Origin: Marinobacter qingdaonensis
GTDB lineage: Bacteria; Pseudomonadota; Gammaproteobacteria; Pseudomonadales; Oleiphilaceae
DNA: 64,000 bases
NCBI RefSeq assembly: GCF_034555935.1
Contig: NZ_JAYDCJ010000003.1
Location: 744,001-808,000, forward strand
Direction of reading: 5' to 3'
Below are positions 9,081 to 19,304 of the stretch, piece after piece. Under the pieces are notes generated by a model. It worked only from the letters and a program-made list of their open reading frames with translations. It was not told the DNA's origin and searched no databases. Both the position numbers and the translations under genes were made by a program. Every line of letters begins with the position of its first letter. The stretch's first letter is position 1.

Positions 9081-9114
9081 AAAAAGGCCGCGCGGAAAAC
9101 CGGGCGGCCTTTTT
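9081..9114. terminator. Bidirectional terminator between convergent genes
   Basis: AAAAAGGCCGC and GCGGCCTTTTT form a stem with a short AAAA-containing loop, with A-run on one side and T-run on the other, so it can stop transcription from both the lipoprotein gene and the convergent pntB. Confidence 0.9.
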
Positions 9115-9137
9115 CGTTCCGACTTGTCTGTCGTTCG

Positions 9138-10532
9138 CTAACCCCGCAAGCCGCTGACCAGCTTGTCGATGCTGTCCTTGGCGTCGCCAAACAGCATGTG
9201 GGTGTTGTCCTTGAAGAACAGCGGGTTTTCCACCCCGGAATAACCGGTGGCCATGCCCCGTTTCAGCACCACCACCCGGTGCGACTTCCACACCTCCAGC
9301 ACTGGCATACCGGCAATCGGGCTGCCCGGGTCTTCGGCCGCGGCCGGGTTCACCGTGTCGTTGGCGCCGATCACCAGCACCACGTCGGTCGTCGGGAAAT
9401 CGTCGTTGATCTCGTCCATCTCCAGCACGATGTCGTAGGGCACGTGGGCCTCGGCCAGCAGCACGTTCATGTGCCCGGGCAGGCGGCCAGCGACCGGATG
9501 AATGCCGAAGCGCACGTTCACGCCCCGGTCCCGCAGCAGCTTGGTCATCTCGCTGACGCCATTTTGGGCCTGGGCCACCGCCATGCCGTAGCCGGGTACG
9601 ATGATCACCGACTGGGCGTTGCGCAGTTCCTCACACACTTCCTCGGAGTTGGTTTCCTGCACCGACTGGTCGGCGCCGGCGGCGGCCGAGCTGCTGCTGG
9701 TCTGGCCGAAGCCACCGAGGATGACGCTGATGAACGACCGGTTCATGGCCTTGCACATGATGTAGCTGAGGATGGCACCGCTGCTGCCCACCAGGGCCCC
9801 GGTCACGATCAGCAGGTCGTTGCCGAGCATGAAGCCGATAGAGGCGGCGGCCCAGCCCGAATAGCTGTTGAGCATGGACACCACCACCGGCATGTCGGCG
9901 CCGCCGATCGCCATGATCAGGTGGATGCCCAGCACCGAGGCGATCACCGTCATCAGCACCAGCGCCACGATGCCCAGGGCCATGCTGTCGGTGCCCAGGA
10001 ACCAGGCGCCGAGCAGGATCGACACCGCCAGCGCCGCCAGGTTCATGGCGTGGCGACCGGGCAGGGTCAGGGCCTTGCTGGCGATGCGGCCGTCAAGCTT
10101 GCCACAGGCCACCAGGGAGCCGGTGAAGGTGATGGCGCCGATGAAGATGCCCACGAACACTTCCACCAGTTTGATGGTGTGCTCGGTGCCCACGGTTGGC
10201 CGCAGCGGTTCGATGTAGCCGGCGAAGCCGACGAATACCGCGGCCAGACCGACGAAGCTGTGCAGCAACGCCACCAGCTGCGGCATCTGGGTCATTTCCA
10301 CCCGGTTGGCGATGGCGATGCCGACGCTGGCGCCGGCCAGCACCGCGATGACGATGGAGACCAGACCGTCATCGCTGACACTGGCGAGGGTGGCGACCAG
10401 GGCGATGGAAATGCCGGCGACGCCGTACCAGTTACCGCGCCGGGCCGATTCCTGGTGGCTCAGGCCACCCAGGCTGAGAATGAACAACACGCTGGCGACC
10501 ACATAGGCCACACTGACGAGACCACTACTCAT
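9138..10532 (-). CDS. pntB: NAD(P) transhydrogenase subunit beta
   Basis: 464 aa inner-membrane subunit of the proton-translocating transhydrogenase (NADH + NADP+ to NAD+ + NADPH). The first 270 residues hold about nine transmembrane helices. The C-terminal domain III binds [41 protein letters not shown] and [16 protein letters not shown] are all present. AGGAGG lies nine bases before the ATG, and the gene starts 12 bases after pntA. Confidence 0.97.
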   Translation of the reverse strand: MSSGLVSVAYVVASVLFILSLGGLSHQESARRGNWYGVAGISIALVATLASVSDDGLVSIVIAVLAGASVGIAIANRVEMTQMPQLVALLHSFVGLAAVFVGFAGYIEPLRPTVGTEHTIKLVEVFVGIFIGAITFTGSLVACGKLDGRIASKALTLPGRHAMNLAALAVSILLGAWFLGTDSMALGIVALVLMTVIASVLGIHLIMAIGGADMPVVVSMLNSYSGWAAASIGFMLGNDLLIVTGALVGSSGAILSYIMCKAMNRSFISVILGGFGQTSSSSAAAGADQSVQETNSEEVCEELRNAQSVIIVPGYGMAVAQAQNGVSEMTKLLRDRGVNVRFGIHPVAGRLPGHMNVLLAEAHVPYDIVLEMDEINDDFPTTDVVLVIGANDTVNPAAAEDPGSPIAGMPVLEVWKSHRVVVLKRGMATGYSGVENPLFFKDNTHMLFGDAKDSIDKLVSGLRG

Positions 10533-10544
10533 GCTGGGCGCCTC

Positions 10545-12122
10545 CTATTTGCGGAACATTTGAAGCATGCGATGGGTGACCCGGAAGCCGCCCCCCACGT
10601 TGATGCTGGCAATCAGCACCGCGACGAACGCCATCAGCCCGACCAGGAAATGCTCGGCCTGGGCCAGGTGCAGCATGGCACCGATGACGATGATGCCGCT
10701 GATGGCGTTGGTCACGCTCATCAGCGGTGTGTGCAGGGACGGGGTGACGTTCCAGATCACCTGCCAGCCGATGAAACAGGCCAGCACAAACACCGTGAAG
10801 TGGCTGAGGAAACTCTCCGGAGCGTGAGCGCCCACCGCGTAGAGGGCGCCTACGGTGACCGCCAACAGCACGCCCTTGCCCATCAGGCTGCGCCGCTGCG
10901 ACTCCTTGTGCGCCGCCTCCTTCTGGGCCGCTGACGGCTCCTCGGTGCCGGGCGCCGGCTGCGGATTGACCGGGGCCTCCGGCTCGGGCGGTGGCCAGGT
11001 GACGTCGTCGCCGTGCACCACGGTCAGGCCGCGGATCACGTCGTCGTCCATGTTCACGTCGGGCTGGCCGTCCTTGTCCGGGGTGAGGTCGGACAACAGA
11101 TGGAACAGGTTGGTGGCGTACAGGTCGCTGGCCACTTTGGCCATGCGGCTGGGCAGGTCGGTATAGCCAATCAGTTTGACCCCGTGTTTTTCCACCACCT
11201 CGCCCGGCTCGGTCAGCTCGCAGTTGCCGCCGCGCTCGGCGGCCAGATCGACGATCACGCTGCCCGGTTTCATGGACTTGACCATGTCCTCGGTGATCAG
11301 CCGGGGCGCCGGCTTGCCGGGGATCAAGGCGGTGGTGATGATGATGTCCACCTCCTTGGCCTGCTCGGCGAACAGCGCCATCTCGGCCTGGATGAATTCA
11401 TCACTCATCTGCTTGGCGTAGCCGCCGCTGCCGCTGCCTTCCTCGTCACCGAAGTCCAGCTGCAGGAATTCCGCGCCCATGCTTTCGATCTGTTCCTTGA
11501 CCTCCAGCCGGGTGTCGAAGGCGCGCACGATGGCGCCCAGGCTGTTGGCGGCGCCGACCGCGGCCAGGCCGGCGACCCCGGCGCCAATGACCATGACCTT
11601 GGCCGGCGGAACCTTGCCGGCGGCGGTGACCTGGCCGGTGAAGAAGCGGCCGAAGTGGTTGGCGGCCTCGATCACCGCGCGGTAGCCGGCGATGTTGGCC
11701 ATGGCGCTCAAGGCGTCCATTTTCTGGGCCCGGCTGATCCGCGGCAGGCTGTCGATGGCAAAACTGGTGATCTTGCGGGCCGCGAGTTTCTGCAGCAGGT
11801 CCGGGTTCTGGGCCGGCCAGATGTAACTGGCCAGGAAGGCGCCTTCCTGCATCAGGTCGACTTCGTGGCTGCCCAGCGCTGGGTTTTCCATCGGCGCCCG
11901 AACTTTCAGGATGAAATCCGCTTCCTGCCACAGTGATTTGGTGTCGGTGGCGATGGCCGCGCCCGCTTTCTCATAGGCGTTGTCGGCGTAATTGGCGGCC
12001 TCGCCGGCGCCGGCCTCGATCACCACCTGGTAGCCGAGGCCGATGAGTTTGTGCACGGACGGCGGGGTGGCCGCGACACGGCGTTCATGTTCGAAGATTT
12101 CCCTGGGGATACCGATGATCAT
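10545..12122 (-). CDS. pntA: NAD(P) transhydrogenase subunit alpha (fused PntAA-PntAB form)
   Basis: 525 aa. Domain I binds NAD(H): MIIGIPREIFEHERRVAATP at the start, and the Rossmann segment MVIGAGVAGLAAVGAANSLG near residue 176, followed by VDIIITTALIPGKPAP. A proline/glutamate-rich linker (about residues 385-415) leads to four predicted membrane helices at the C-terminus. This is the fused Enterobacteria-type alpha subunit rather than the split three-gene arrangement. First gene of the pntAB operon. Confidence 0.97.
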   Translation of the reverse strand: MIIGIPREIFEHERRVAATPPSVHKLIGLGYQVVIEAGAGEAANYADNAYEKAGAAIATDTKSLWQEADFILKVRAPMENPALGSHEVDLMQEGAFLASYIWPAQNPDLLQKLAARKITSFAIDSLPRISRAQKMDALSAMANIAGYRAVIEAANHFGRFFTGQVTAAGKVPPAKVMVIGAGVAGLAAVGAANSLGAIVRAFDTRLEVKEQIESMGAEFLQLDFGDEEGSGSGGYAKQMSDEFIQAEMALFAEQAKEVDIIITTALIPGKPAPRLITEDMVKSMKPGSVIVDLAAERGGNCELTEPGEVVEKHGVKLIGYTDLPSRMAKVASDLYATNLFHLLSDLTPDKDGQPDVNMDDDVIRGLTVVHGDDVTWPPPEPEAPVNPQPAPGTEEPSAAQKEAAHKESQRRSLMGKGVLLAVTVGALYAVGAHAPESFLSHFTVFVLACFIGWQVIWNVTPSLHTPLMSVTNAISGIIVIGAMLHLAQAEHFLVGLMAFVAVLIASINVGGGFRVTHRMLQMFRK

Positions 12123-12316
12123 TGTTGTTGTGTCCTCCGGATGGCCCGATCAAGCCTTGCTGGGATTACCTACATGCTAGTTCAAGTTCTCGGATTTACG
12201 CGGAAATTGCTCGGCCGGACCGTTGCTCGGGTATCGTCGGGCCGGCTTGCACTTCGGCCGTTATCGCCAATACTGGGTAGGACGGTAATGCGTGAAAAGG
12301 CCAAGGACGCCCCCCG

Positions 12317-13378
12317 ATGAAGCTGTTTTACTGCGGCCGCTGCGCCAACCTGCTGTACTTTGAAAACAGTTGCTGTACCAGTTGCGGTACCGCCCTGGGT
12401 TTTGATCCGGGCGCCATGGATCTGCTGGCGGTCGATCCCCAGGGCCAGGACACCTGGGTCTCGGTAGGCGGGGCTGGCCAGTACCGTCTTTGTGCCAACT
12501 ACAAGAATCAGGGCGCCTGCAACTGGTTGGTGCCGGCCTCGGATGACCACGACTACTGCGTGGCCTGCCGGCTGAACCGCACCATCCCCGACCTCGGCGT
12601 CACCAGTCACTACGGCCTCTGGCATCGACTGGAAAAAGAGAAGCGCCGACTGGTGTATGCCCTGCTGCGCCTGGGGCTGCCCTGCGCGCCGCGCCAGGAG
12701 GAGCAGGCGGGCCTGGCGTTTGACTTTCTGGCGGACCAGCCGGCCCGGTTCGATGAGCGCTCCCGGGTGTTGACCGGCCACGCCCAGGGCGTAATTACCC
12801 TGAACATCGCCGAGGCCGATCCGGTGGAGCGGGAACGCATGCGCGGCCAGATGGTGGAGCCCTACCGCACCGTCCTGGGGCATTTCCGCCACGAATCCGG
12901 CCACTATTACTGGGATCAGCTGGTGCGCAACAGCACCTGGCTGGCGCCGGTCCGCGACCTGTTCGGGGACGACACCCGGGACTACCGGCAGGCGCTCGAC
13001 CAGCATTACCAGCAGGGCCCGCCGGCCCAGTGGCAAAACGACTACATCAGCGCCTACGCCAGCAGCCATGCCTGGGAAGACTGGGCCGAGACCTGGGCAC
13101 ATTACCTGCATATGGTCGACACACTGGAAACGGCGTGGCAGTTCGGACTTCGGGTCCAGGCCAGACACGAGGCGGATGTCAGCGTCGCCGCGGATCCCGA
13201 CTTCGACCCCTACCAGGCCACCTGCTTCGACGAGCTGATCAAGCACTGGCTGCCGTTGACGCTGGCGCTGAACAGTCTGAATCGCAGCATGGGGCACGAC
13301 TTCGCCTACCCCTTCGTGCTGGCGGATCGGGTGGTGGAAAAACTCCGTCTGGTGCACCGAATCATCCACAACGGCTGA
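12317..13378 (+). CDS. Zinc-ribbon putative zinc metallopeptidase (COG4307 / Peptidase_Mx type)
   Basis: 353 aa. The N-terminus is a zinc ribbon (CGRC at residues 6-9, then CCTSC) and a second cysteine group follows (CANYKNQGACNW...CVAC). The catalytic motif HESGH is at residues 192-196, with a glutamate-rich helix EDWAETWAHYLHM downstream that likely gives the third zinc ligand. No signal peptide is seen, so it is likely cytoplasmic. It is co-directional with the ATP-grasp cluster that starts 56 bases later; I recall this family being linked with that system in other genomes, which suggests a joint role, for example trimming a modified peptide. Target unknown. Confidence 0.85.
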   Translation: MKLFYCGRCANLLYFENSCCTSCGTALGFDPGAMDLLAVDPQGQDTWVSVGGAGQYRLCANYKNQGACNWLVPASDDHDYCVACRLNRTIPDLGVTSHYGLWHRLEKEKRRLVYALLRLGLPCAPRQEEQAGLAFDFLADQPARFDERSRVLTGHAQGVITLNIAEADPVERERMRGQMVEPYRTVLGHFRHESGHYYWDQLVRNSTWLAPVRDLFGDDTRDYRQALDQHYQQGPPAQWQNDYISAYASSHAWEDWAETWAHYLHMVDTLETAWQFGLRVQARHEADVSVAADPDFDPYQATCFDELIKHWLPLTLALNSLNRSMGHDFAYPFVLADRVVEKLRLVHRIIHNG

Positions 13379-13434
13379 CGTCGGACGTCAATTCGGCCGA
13401 TGGCTCTGGGCAGTCAAGAGCGTAAGGACGCAAC

Positions 13435-14895
13435 ATGAAAAAGAACCAACAGATTGACTGGAAGAACTACGATCCCAACGATTTCTTCGATGAGCTGATC
13501 AAGGCCAAGGGCCAGCCCCGGCCCTCGGCGACCGCCATCACCGAGTACCTGGGCAATCTCGACAGCGAGGAAGTCCAGGCCCGGCAGCATGCCGCCGAGC
13601 TGGCGATCCTGGAAACGGGGATCAGCTTCACCATCTACAGCGAAGGGGAAAACATCGACCGGGCCTGGCCCTTCGACATCATTCCCCGGGTCATTTCCCT
13701 GCGCGAATGGGAGACCATCGAGCAGGGCCTGGCCCAGCGGCTGACCGCCCTGAACATGTTCATCAACGACATCTACAACGAGCAGAAGATCGTCAAGGAC
13801 AAGGTCATCCCCAAGTACGTCTTCGCCAACTCGAAGAATTTCCGCGAGCAATGCCGGGGCTTCACACCCCCGCTCGGGGTCTGGGCCCACATTTGCGGCT
13901 CCGATCTGGTGCGGGACAAGGACGGCACCGTGTACGTGCTGGAAGACAACCTCCGGGTGCCCTCGGGCGTGTCCTACATGCTGGAGAACCGGCAGCTGAC
14001 CAAGCGGGTGTTCCCCGAGCTGTTCGACAACACCAGCATCCTGCCGGTGGACGATTACACCGACCAGCTGTTCGACATGCTGGCCTCCATCTCGCCCCGG
14101 CCCCAGGATCACCCCAAGATCGCGGTACTGACCCCCGGTATCTTCAATTCCGCCTACTTCGAGCATTCCTTCCTGGCCCAGCGCATGGGCGCCCAGCTGG
14201 TGGAAGGGCAGGACCTGGTGGTGGGCGAGGACGACTGCGTGTACATGCGCACGGTCGAGGGCCTGGAGCGGGTGGATGTGATCTACCGTCGCATCGACGA
14301 CGACTTCCTGGACCCGGAGGTGTTCCGGGCCGATTCCACCCTGGGCGTGCCCGGATTGATGCGGGCCTGGCGCAACGGCAAGGTTGGCCTGGCCAACGCC
14401 CCGGGCGCCGGGGTCGCCGACGACAAGGTGATCTACACCTTTGTCCCGGACATGATCCGCTATTACCTGGACCAGGAGCCGATCATCCCGAACGTGCCGA
14501 CCTGGATGTGCGTCAACAAGCAGGAGCGCGAGTACGTGCTGGAGCACCTGGAGGAGCTGGTGGTCAAACCGGCGAACGAGTCCGGCGGCTACGGCATGCT
14601 GGTGGGGCCGCACTCCACCAAGAAACAGCGCACCGAATTCGCCGCACTGATCAACAAGAACCCCCGCAACTACATCGCCCAGCCGACCCTGAGCCTGTCG
14701 GTGGCACCGACCCTGACCGAGGAAGGCCTGGCGCCCCGGCATCTGGATCTGCGGCCGTTCGTGCTGCAGGGGGTGCGCACCTACGTCACCGCCGGCGGCC
14801 TGACCCGGGTGGCGATGCGCAAGGGCTCCCTGGTGGTGAATTCCTCCCAGGGCGGTGGAAGCAAGGACACCTGGATCGTGGACGAGGAGAATTGA
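13435..14895 (+). CDS. Circularly permuted ATP-grasp protein (DUF404/DUF407 type)
   Basis: 486 aa predicted ATP-dependent carboxylate-amine/thiol ligase of the circularly permuted ATP-grasp family. Recognised from the tracts SFTIYSEGENIDRAWPFDII, GVWAHICGSDLVRDKDG, VYVLEDNLRVPSGVSYMLEN, EGQDLVVGEDDCVYM, KPANESGGYGMLVG and GGLTRVA near the end. AAGGA lies just before the ATG. The alpha-E protein gene begins one base after its stop, so the two are surely coupled. By family knowledge such enzymes are proposed to make peptide or amide tags together with alpha-E and transglutaminase-like proteins; the substrate here is unknown. Confidence 0.92.
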   Translation: MKKNQQIDWKNYDPNDFFDELIKAKGQPRPSATAITEYLGNLDSEEVQARQHAAELAILETGISFTIYSEGENIDRAWPFDIIPRVISLREWETIEQGLAQRLTALNMFINDIYNEQKIVKDKVIPKYVFANSKNFREQCRGFTPPLGVWAHICGSDLVRDKDGTVYVLEDNLRVPSGVSYMLENRQLTKRVFPELFDNTSILPVDDYTDQLFDMLASISPRPQDHPKIAVLTPGIFNSAYFEHSFLAQRMGAQLVEGQDLVVGEDDCVYMRTVEGLERVDVIYRRIDDDFLDPEVFRADSTLGVPGLMRAWRNGKVGLANAPGAGVADDKVIYTFVPDMIRYYLDQEPIIPNVPTWMCVNKQEREYVLEHLEELVVKPANESGGYGMLVGPHSTKKQRTEFAALINKNPRNYIAQPTLSLSVAPTLTEEGLAPRHLDLRPFVLQGVRTYVTAGGLTRVAMRKGSLVVNSSQGGGSKDTWIVDEEN

Positions 14896-14896
14896 T

Positions 14897-15835
14897 GTGC
14901 TGTCACGCGTAGCCGAACGACTCTACTGGATGGCTCGGTACCTGGAGCGTGCCGAGAACAACGCCCGCATGATCATGGCCTTCAATTCCCTGGCCCTGGA
15001 CATGCCCCGCGATGCCCGCCTGTCCTGGAAAGGGCTGGTGGCGGTCACCGGCATGGGTGGCCTTTTCGACCAGCACTACCAGAAGGCGGATGAGCGCAAT
15101 TGCGTCAAATTCCTGGTGGCCGATAGCTACAACCCCAGCTCCATCGCCTCCTGCCTGCGGGCCGCCCGGGAGAACGTGCGCACCACCCGGGATCAGGTGC
15201 CCACCGACGCCTGGGAAGTCATCAACGAACTCTACCGCTTCGTCAGGGACCACGTGGACAGCGGCATCAGCAAACGGGCCCGCTACGAATTCCTGGCCGA
15301 AATCGTCAGCTGTTGCCAGACCCTCACCGGGCTGCTGGCCGGGTGCATGAGTCACGACGCCGGCTACGAGTTCATCCGGGTGGGCCGGAACCTGGAACGG
15401 GCCGACATGGCAACCCGCCAGATCGAGGTCGGTGCCCTGCAGTTCCTGGATGGCTGGGACGGCTCCGAGACATACGGCGGCCTACTGTGGACCAGCGTGC
15501 TGCGCTACCAGAGCGCGTTCCAGATGTACCGTCACAACGTCCGGCGTCGGGTCAACGGGCCATCGGTGATCCGCTTCCTGTTGCAGAACGAGCCGTTTCC
15601 CCGGTCGGTGCTGCACAGCCTGAACGAGGTCGCCGGCTCGCTCGAGCGTCTGCCGCGCAATGAAATTCCCCTGCGCACAGCGTTGCAGGCGGTCAGGCAC
15701 ACCCGGGACGCGGATGTCGATACCCTGATCCGCAAGGGCGAGGGCATCGCCTTTCTGGAAACCCTGCAACTGGAGATCGGGGAACTGCACGAGGACATCT
15801 GCGAAACCTGGTTCCCGGTGTACGAGACCGTTTGA
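14897..15835 (+). CDS. Alpha-E domain protein (DUF403)
   Basis: 312 aa, all alpha-helical. The start is a GTG at 14897, one base after the ATP-grasp stop and behind a GAGGAG; the open frame extends 42 bases upstream but inside the ligase gene. The N-terminus LSRVAERLYWMARYLERAEN is the family signature (repeated ER/RAEN motifs). Alpha-E proteins accompany circularly permuted ATP-grasp enzymes and probably act with them; no catalytic site is known. A second alpha-E copy is fused to another ATP-grasp at 19305-21809. Confidence 0.92.
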   Translation: MLSRVAERLYWMARYLERAENNARMIMAFNSLALDMPRDARLSWKGLVAVTGMGGLFDQHYQKADERNCVKFLVADSYNPSSIASCLRAARENVRTTRDQVPTDAWEVINELYRFVRDHVDSGISKRARYEFLAEIVSCCQTLTGLLAGCMSHDAGYEFIRVGRNLERADMATRQIEVGALQFLDGWDGSETYGGLLWTSVLRYQSAFQMYRHNVRRRVNGPSVIRFLLQNEPFPRSVLHSLNEVAGSLERLPRNEIPLRTALQAVRHTRDADVDTLIRKGEGIAFLETLQLEIGELHEDICETWFPVYETV

Positions 15836-15870
15836 GCCCCCTGCAATCCTTCTGATGTGAGAAGCACGCC

Positions 15871-18800
15871 ATGTCGATCCACGTTGCCCTGAGCCACACC
15901 ACCCATTACCGCTACGATCGCCCGGTGACCCTGGGGCCCCAGGTGGTGCGGCTCCGGCCCTGTCCGCACACCCGGACCCGCATCCTGAGCTATTCCCTGA
16001 ACGTCGAGCCCGAGGGCCATTTCGTCAACTGGCAGCAGGACCCCCAGTCCAACTACCTGGCGCGCCTGGCCTTCCCGGAAAAAACCCAGGAATTGCGGAT
16101 CTCCGTGGACCTGGTGGCGGAGATGGCGGTCATCAACCCGTTTGATTTCTTCCTGGAGCCCAGCGCCGAAACCTTTCCATTCAGCTATGAGGAGTGGCAG
16201 AGCGCCGAGCTGGCCCCCTACTTCCGAAAGCTGGAGAAAACGCCGCTGTTCGAGAAGTGGATGGCGTCGATCGATCGCGCCGAGCAGCGCAGCGTCGATT
16301 TCCTGGTCGGACTCAACCAGGCGCTGTCCGAACGGGTCAATTACCTGATCCGGATGGAGCCGGGGGTGCAGACCCCCGAGGAAACCCTGGAGAAGGGCTC
16401 CGGCTCCTGCCGGGATTCCGCCTGGCTGCTGGTGCAGACCCTCCGGCACCTGGGTCTGGCGGCCCGGTTTGTGTCCGGTTATCTGATCCAGCTGACTGCG
16501 GACCAGAAAGCCCTGGACGGCCCGTCCGGACCCGAGGCCGACTTCACCGACCTGCACGCCTGGTGCGAGGTGTACCTGCCCGGTGCCGGCTGGGTCGGCC
16601 TGGACCCGACCTCCGGCCTGTTTGCCGGCGAGGGCCACATCCCCCTGGCCTGCAGTCCGGAGCCGTCTTCGGCCGCCCCGATCACCGGTCTGGTCGAGGA
16701 CAGCGAGGTGGAGTTCCAGCACGACATGAGCGTGACCCGGATCTGGGAAGCGCCCCGGGTGACCAAGCCCTACACCGACACCCAGTGGCAGCAGATCTAT
16801 CACCTCGGGCACGAGGTGGATCAGCGCCTGGACGAGCTGGATGTCCGGCTGACCCAGGGCGGCGAGCCCACCTTTGTGTCCACCCATGGGCGCGACGAAC
16901 CTGAGTGGAACACCGAGGCCATGGGCCCCACCAAGCGCCTGCGCGCGATCGACCTGTACCAGCGCATGAGGGCCCGCTATGGCGCCGGGGGCTTGATGCA
17001 TTTCGGCCAGGGCAAGTGGTACCCGGGCGAGCCGCTGCCCCGCTGGTCCCTGAACTGTTACTGGCGCAAGGACGGCGAACCGCTCTGGTCCGACGAGCGC
17101 TGGCTGGCGGACGAGCGCAAGGACAACACCGCGACCCCGGAACAGGCCGAACGCTTCCTGAACGCCCTGGCCGAACGCCTGGGTGTCGGCACCAGCCAGG
17201 TGTTCCCGGCCTTTGAGGACGCCTTCTATTACCTGTGGCGGGAGCGGCGGCTGCCGGTCAACGTCGACCCGTTCGAGTCCAGGCTCGACAATGCGCTGGA
17301 GCGCAAACAGCTGCAGGACATCTTCAGCCGGGGCCTGGACCACCCGGTGGGCTATGTCCTGCCACTGCGGGCTGCGGAAAACGGCGAGGGCTGGCGCAGC
17401 GGGCCCTGGTTCCTGCGCAGCGAGCGCTGTTACCTGATTCCCGGCGGCTCGCCCATGGGTCACCGGCTGCCGCTCGACAGTCAGCCCTGGGTGGCGGAGG
17501 CGGAGTACCCCTGGATCCACGGCCCGGATCCGTTCGCGCCCCGGGGCGAGTTACTGTCCAGCGAGGCCATCCGGCAGTGGCACAAGGCGCCGGCCGGGGA
17601 ACGCGCCAAAGCCGAAGGGAAAAAACCGGCCAAGGGCAAATCCGCCGCCGACATCGTGCGCACGGCCATGTGCGTGGAACCCCGGGACGGCATTTTGCGG
17701 GTGTTCATGCCGCCGCTGGCGGAAGTCGAGCCCTATCTGGCGCTGGTGGCGGCGATCGAGAGCACCGCCGCGGAGCTGGAGCAGCCGGTGCTGCTGGAGG
17801 GCTACGAGCCGCCGTCCGACCCCCGGCTGAGCCATTTCCGGATCACCCCCGATCCGGGCGTGATCGAGGTCAACGTGCACCCGGTCCAGACCTGGGACCA
17901 GCTGGTGGAGCAGACCGAGAGCCTGTACGCCGACGCCTACGAGTGCCGCCTGACCCCGGAAAAATTCATGCTCGACGGTCGCCACACCGGCACCGGCGGC
18001 GGCAACCATTTCGTGCTGGGCGCCAGCAAGGCCGAGGATTCGCCGTTCCTGCGCCGGCCCGATCTGCTGCGCAGCCTGATCAGCTACTGGCACAACCACC
18101 CGAGCCTGTCCTACCTGTTTTCCGGGCTGTTCATCGGCCCCAGTTCTCAGGCGCCCCGAATCGATGAGGCCCGCAACGACCATGTGTTTGAGATGGAGCT
18201 GGCGTTCAAGGAAATGGAGCGGCTGTGCCCGCCCGGTAAGGACGTGGCGCCCTGGCTGGTGGACCGGCTGCTGCGGGATCTGCTCACCGACGTCACCGGC
18301 AACACCCACCGGGCGGAGTTCTGCATCGACAAACTCTATTCCCCGGACGGCCCCGGCGGCCGCCACGGCCTGCTCGAGCTGCGGGCCTTCGAAATGCCGC
18401 CCCATGCGCGCATGAGCCTGACCCAGCAACTGCTGTTGCGGACCCTGATCGCCCGGTTCTGGGAGCAGCCCTACGCGCCGCCCAGGCTGGTGCGCTGGGG
18501 CACCGAGCTGCACGACCGGTTCCTGCTGCCGCATTACGTCTGGCAGGACTTCCAGGACGTGATCGAAGACCTGAGGGGCCGGGGCTTTGCCCTGGAGCCG
18601 GCCTGGTTTGCGCCGCACTTCGAATTCCGTTTCCCGCGCATTGGCGATTACCAGGTCCAGGGCATGGCCCTGGAGCTGCGCTCCGCGCTTGAGCCCTGGC
18701 ATGTCACCGGCGAACACGGTGCCATCGGCGGCACGGCCCGGTATGTGGATTCGTCCCTGGAACGGTTACAGGTCAAGGTGCGCGGCGCCGCCCCGGACCG

Positions 18801-19173
18801 CTACCAGATCACCTGCAACGAGGTGCCGCTGCCGCTGCAGCCGACCGGCACCGTGGGCGAATACGTGGCCTGCGTTCGCTATCGGGCCTGGCAGCCGGCC
18901 CAGTGCATGCACCCGACCATCGGCGTGGACGGCCCGCTGGTGTTCGATGTGGTGGACACCTGGAACGAGCGCAGCCTCGGCGGCTGTGAATACCACGTCA
19001 GCCATCCGGGCGGGCGCAGTTTCGAAACCCTGCCGGTCAACGCCTTCGAGGCCGAGGGCCGGCGCATGGCGCGGTTCTTCCGGATGGGCCACCACTCCGG
19101 CCGGCAGCCGTTGCGGCCAGTGCCGGAGCACCCAGAATTCCCGTTCACCCTCGATCTGCGCCATCACAACTGA
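15871..19173 (+). CDS. Large transglutaminase-like protein with DUF2126 domain
   Basis: 1100 aa. Residues 1-110 match the bacterial transglutaminase N-terminal beta region (HTTHYRYDRPVTLGPQVVRL). The papain-like core follows, with a complete triad: Cys180 in GSCRDSAWLL, His229 in LHAWCEVY and Asp245 in LDPTSG. The rest, from about residue 310, is the long DUF2126 region (LTQGGEPTFVS, HFGQGKWYPGEPLPRW, GGGNHFVLGASK). No signal peptide. The intact triad suggests an active peptidase or amide transferase rather than a dead scaffold. It lies between the split and the fused ATP-grasp/alpha-E modules and is co-directional with both. Confidence 0.93.
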   Translation: MSIHVALSHTTHYRYDRPVTLGPQVVRLRPCPHTRTRILSYSLNVEPEGHFVNWQQDPQSNYLARLAFPEKTQELRISVDLVAEMAVINPFDFFLEPSAETFPFSYEEWQSAELAPYFRKLEKTPLFEKWMASIDRAEQRSVDFLVGLNQALSERVNYLIRMEPGVQTPEETLEKGSGSCRDSAWLLVQTLRHLGLAARFVSGYLIQLTADQKALDGPSGPEADFTDLHAWCEVYLPGAGWVGLDPTSGLFAGEGHIPLACSPEPSSAAPITGLVEDSEVEFQHDMSVTRIWEAPRVTKPYTDTQWQQIYHLGHEVDQRLDELDVRLTQGGEPTFVSTHGRDEPEWNTEAMGPTKRLRAIDLYQRMRARYGAGGLMHFGQGKWYPGEPLPRWSLNCYWRKDGEPLWSDERWLADERKDNTATPEQAERFLNALAERLGVGTSQVFPAFEDAFYYLWRERRLPVNVDPFESRLDNALERKQLQDIFSRGLDHPVGYVLPLRAAENGEGWRSGPWFLRSERCYLIPGGSPMGHRLPLDSQPWVAEAEYPWIHGPDPFAPRGELLSSEAIRQWHKAPAGERAKAEGKKPAKGKSAADIVRTAMCVEPRDGILRVFMPPLAEVEPYLALVAAIESTAAELEQPVLLEGYEPPSDPRLSHFRITPDPGVIEVNVHPVQTWDQLVEQTESLYADAYECRLTPEKFMLDGRHTGTGGGNHFVLGASKAEDSPFLRRPDLLRSLISYWHNHPSLSYLFSGLFIGPSSQAPRIDEARNDHVFEMELAFKEMERLCPPGKDVAPWLVDRLLRDLLTDVTGNTHRAEFCIDKLYSPDGPGGRHGLLELRAFEMPPHARMSLTQQLLLRTLIARFWEQPYAPPRLVRWGTELHDRFLLPHYVWQDFQDVIEDLRGRGFALEPAWFAPHFEFRFPRIGDYQVQGMALELRSALEPWHVTGEHGAIGGTARYVDSSLERLQVKVRGAAPDRYQITCNEVPLPLQPTGTVGEYVACVRYRAWQPAQCMHPTIGVDGPLVFDVVDTWNERSLGGCEYHVSHPGGRSFETLPVNAFEAEGRRMARFFRMGHHSGRQPLRPVPEHPEFPFTLDLRHHN

Positions 19174-19304
19174 GGCTGGTGTGGCCCGGGCGGGGCATGG
19201 GTATGACTGGGGAATGACGAGGCTGGGTGGCGATTGGTGCTGGCTCCCTGGGAGGTAGAGCGGCTATGCTTTCAGCCAAATAGACCAACGGAGCCCTGGA
19301 CGCG

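Noticed and set aside
12123..12316. RNA gene or riboswitch upstream of pntA or the metallopeptidase gene
   Set aside because: No conserved stem set or tRNA-like cloverleaf could be drawn; it is treated as an ordinary divergent promoter region.
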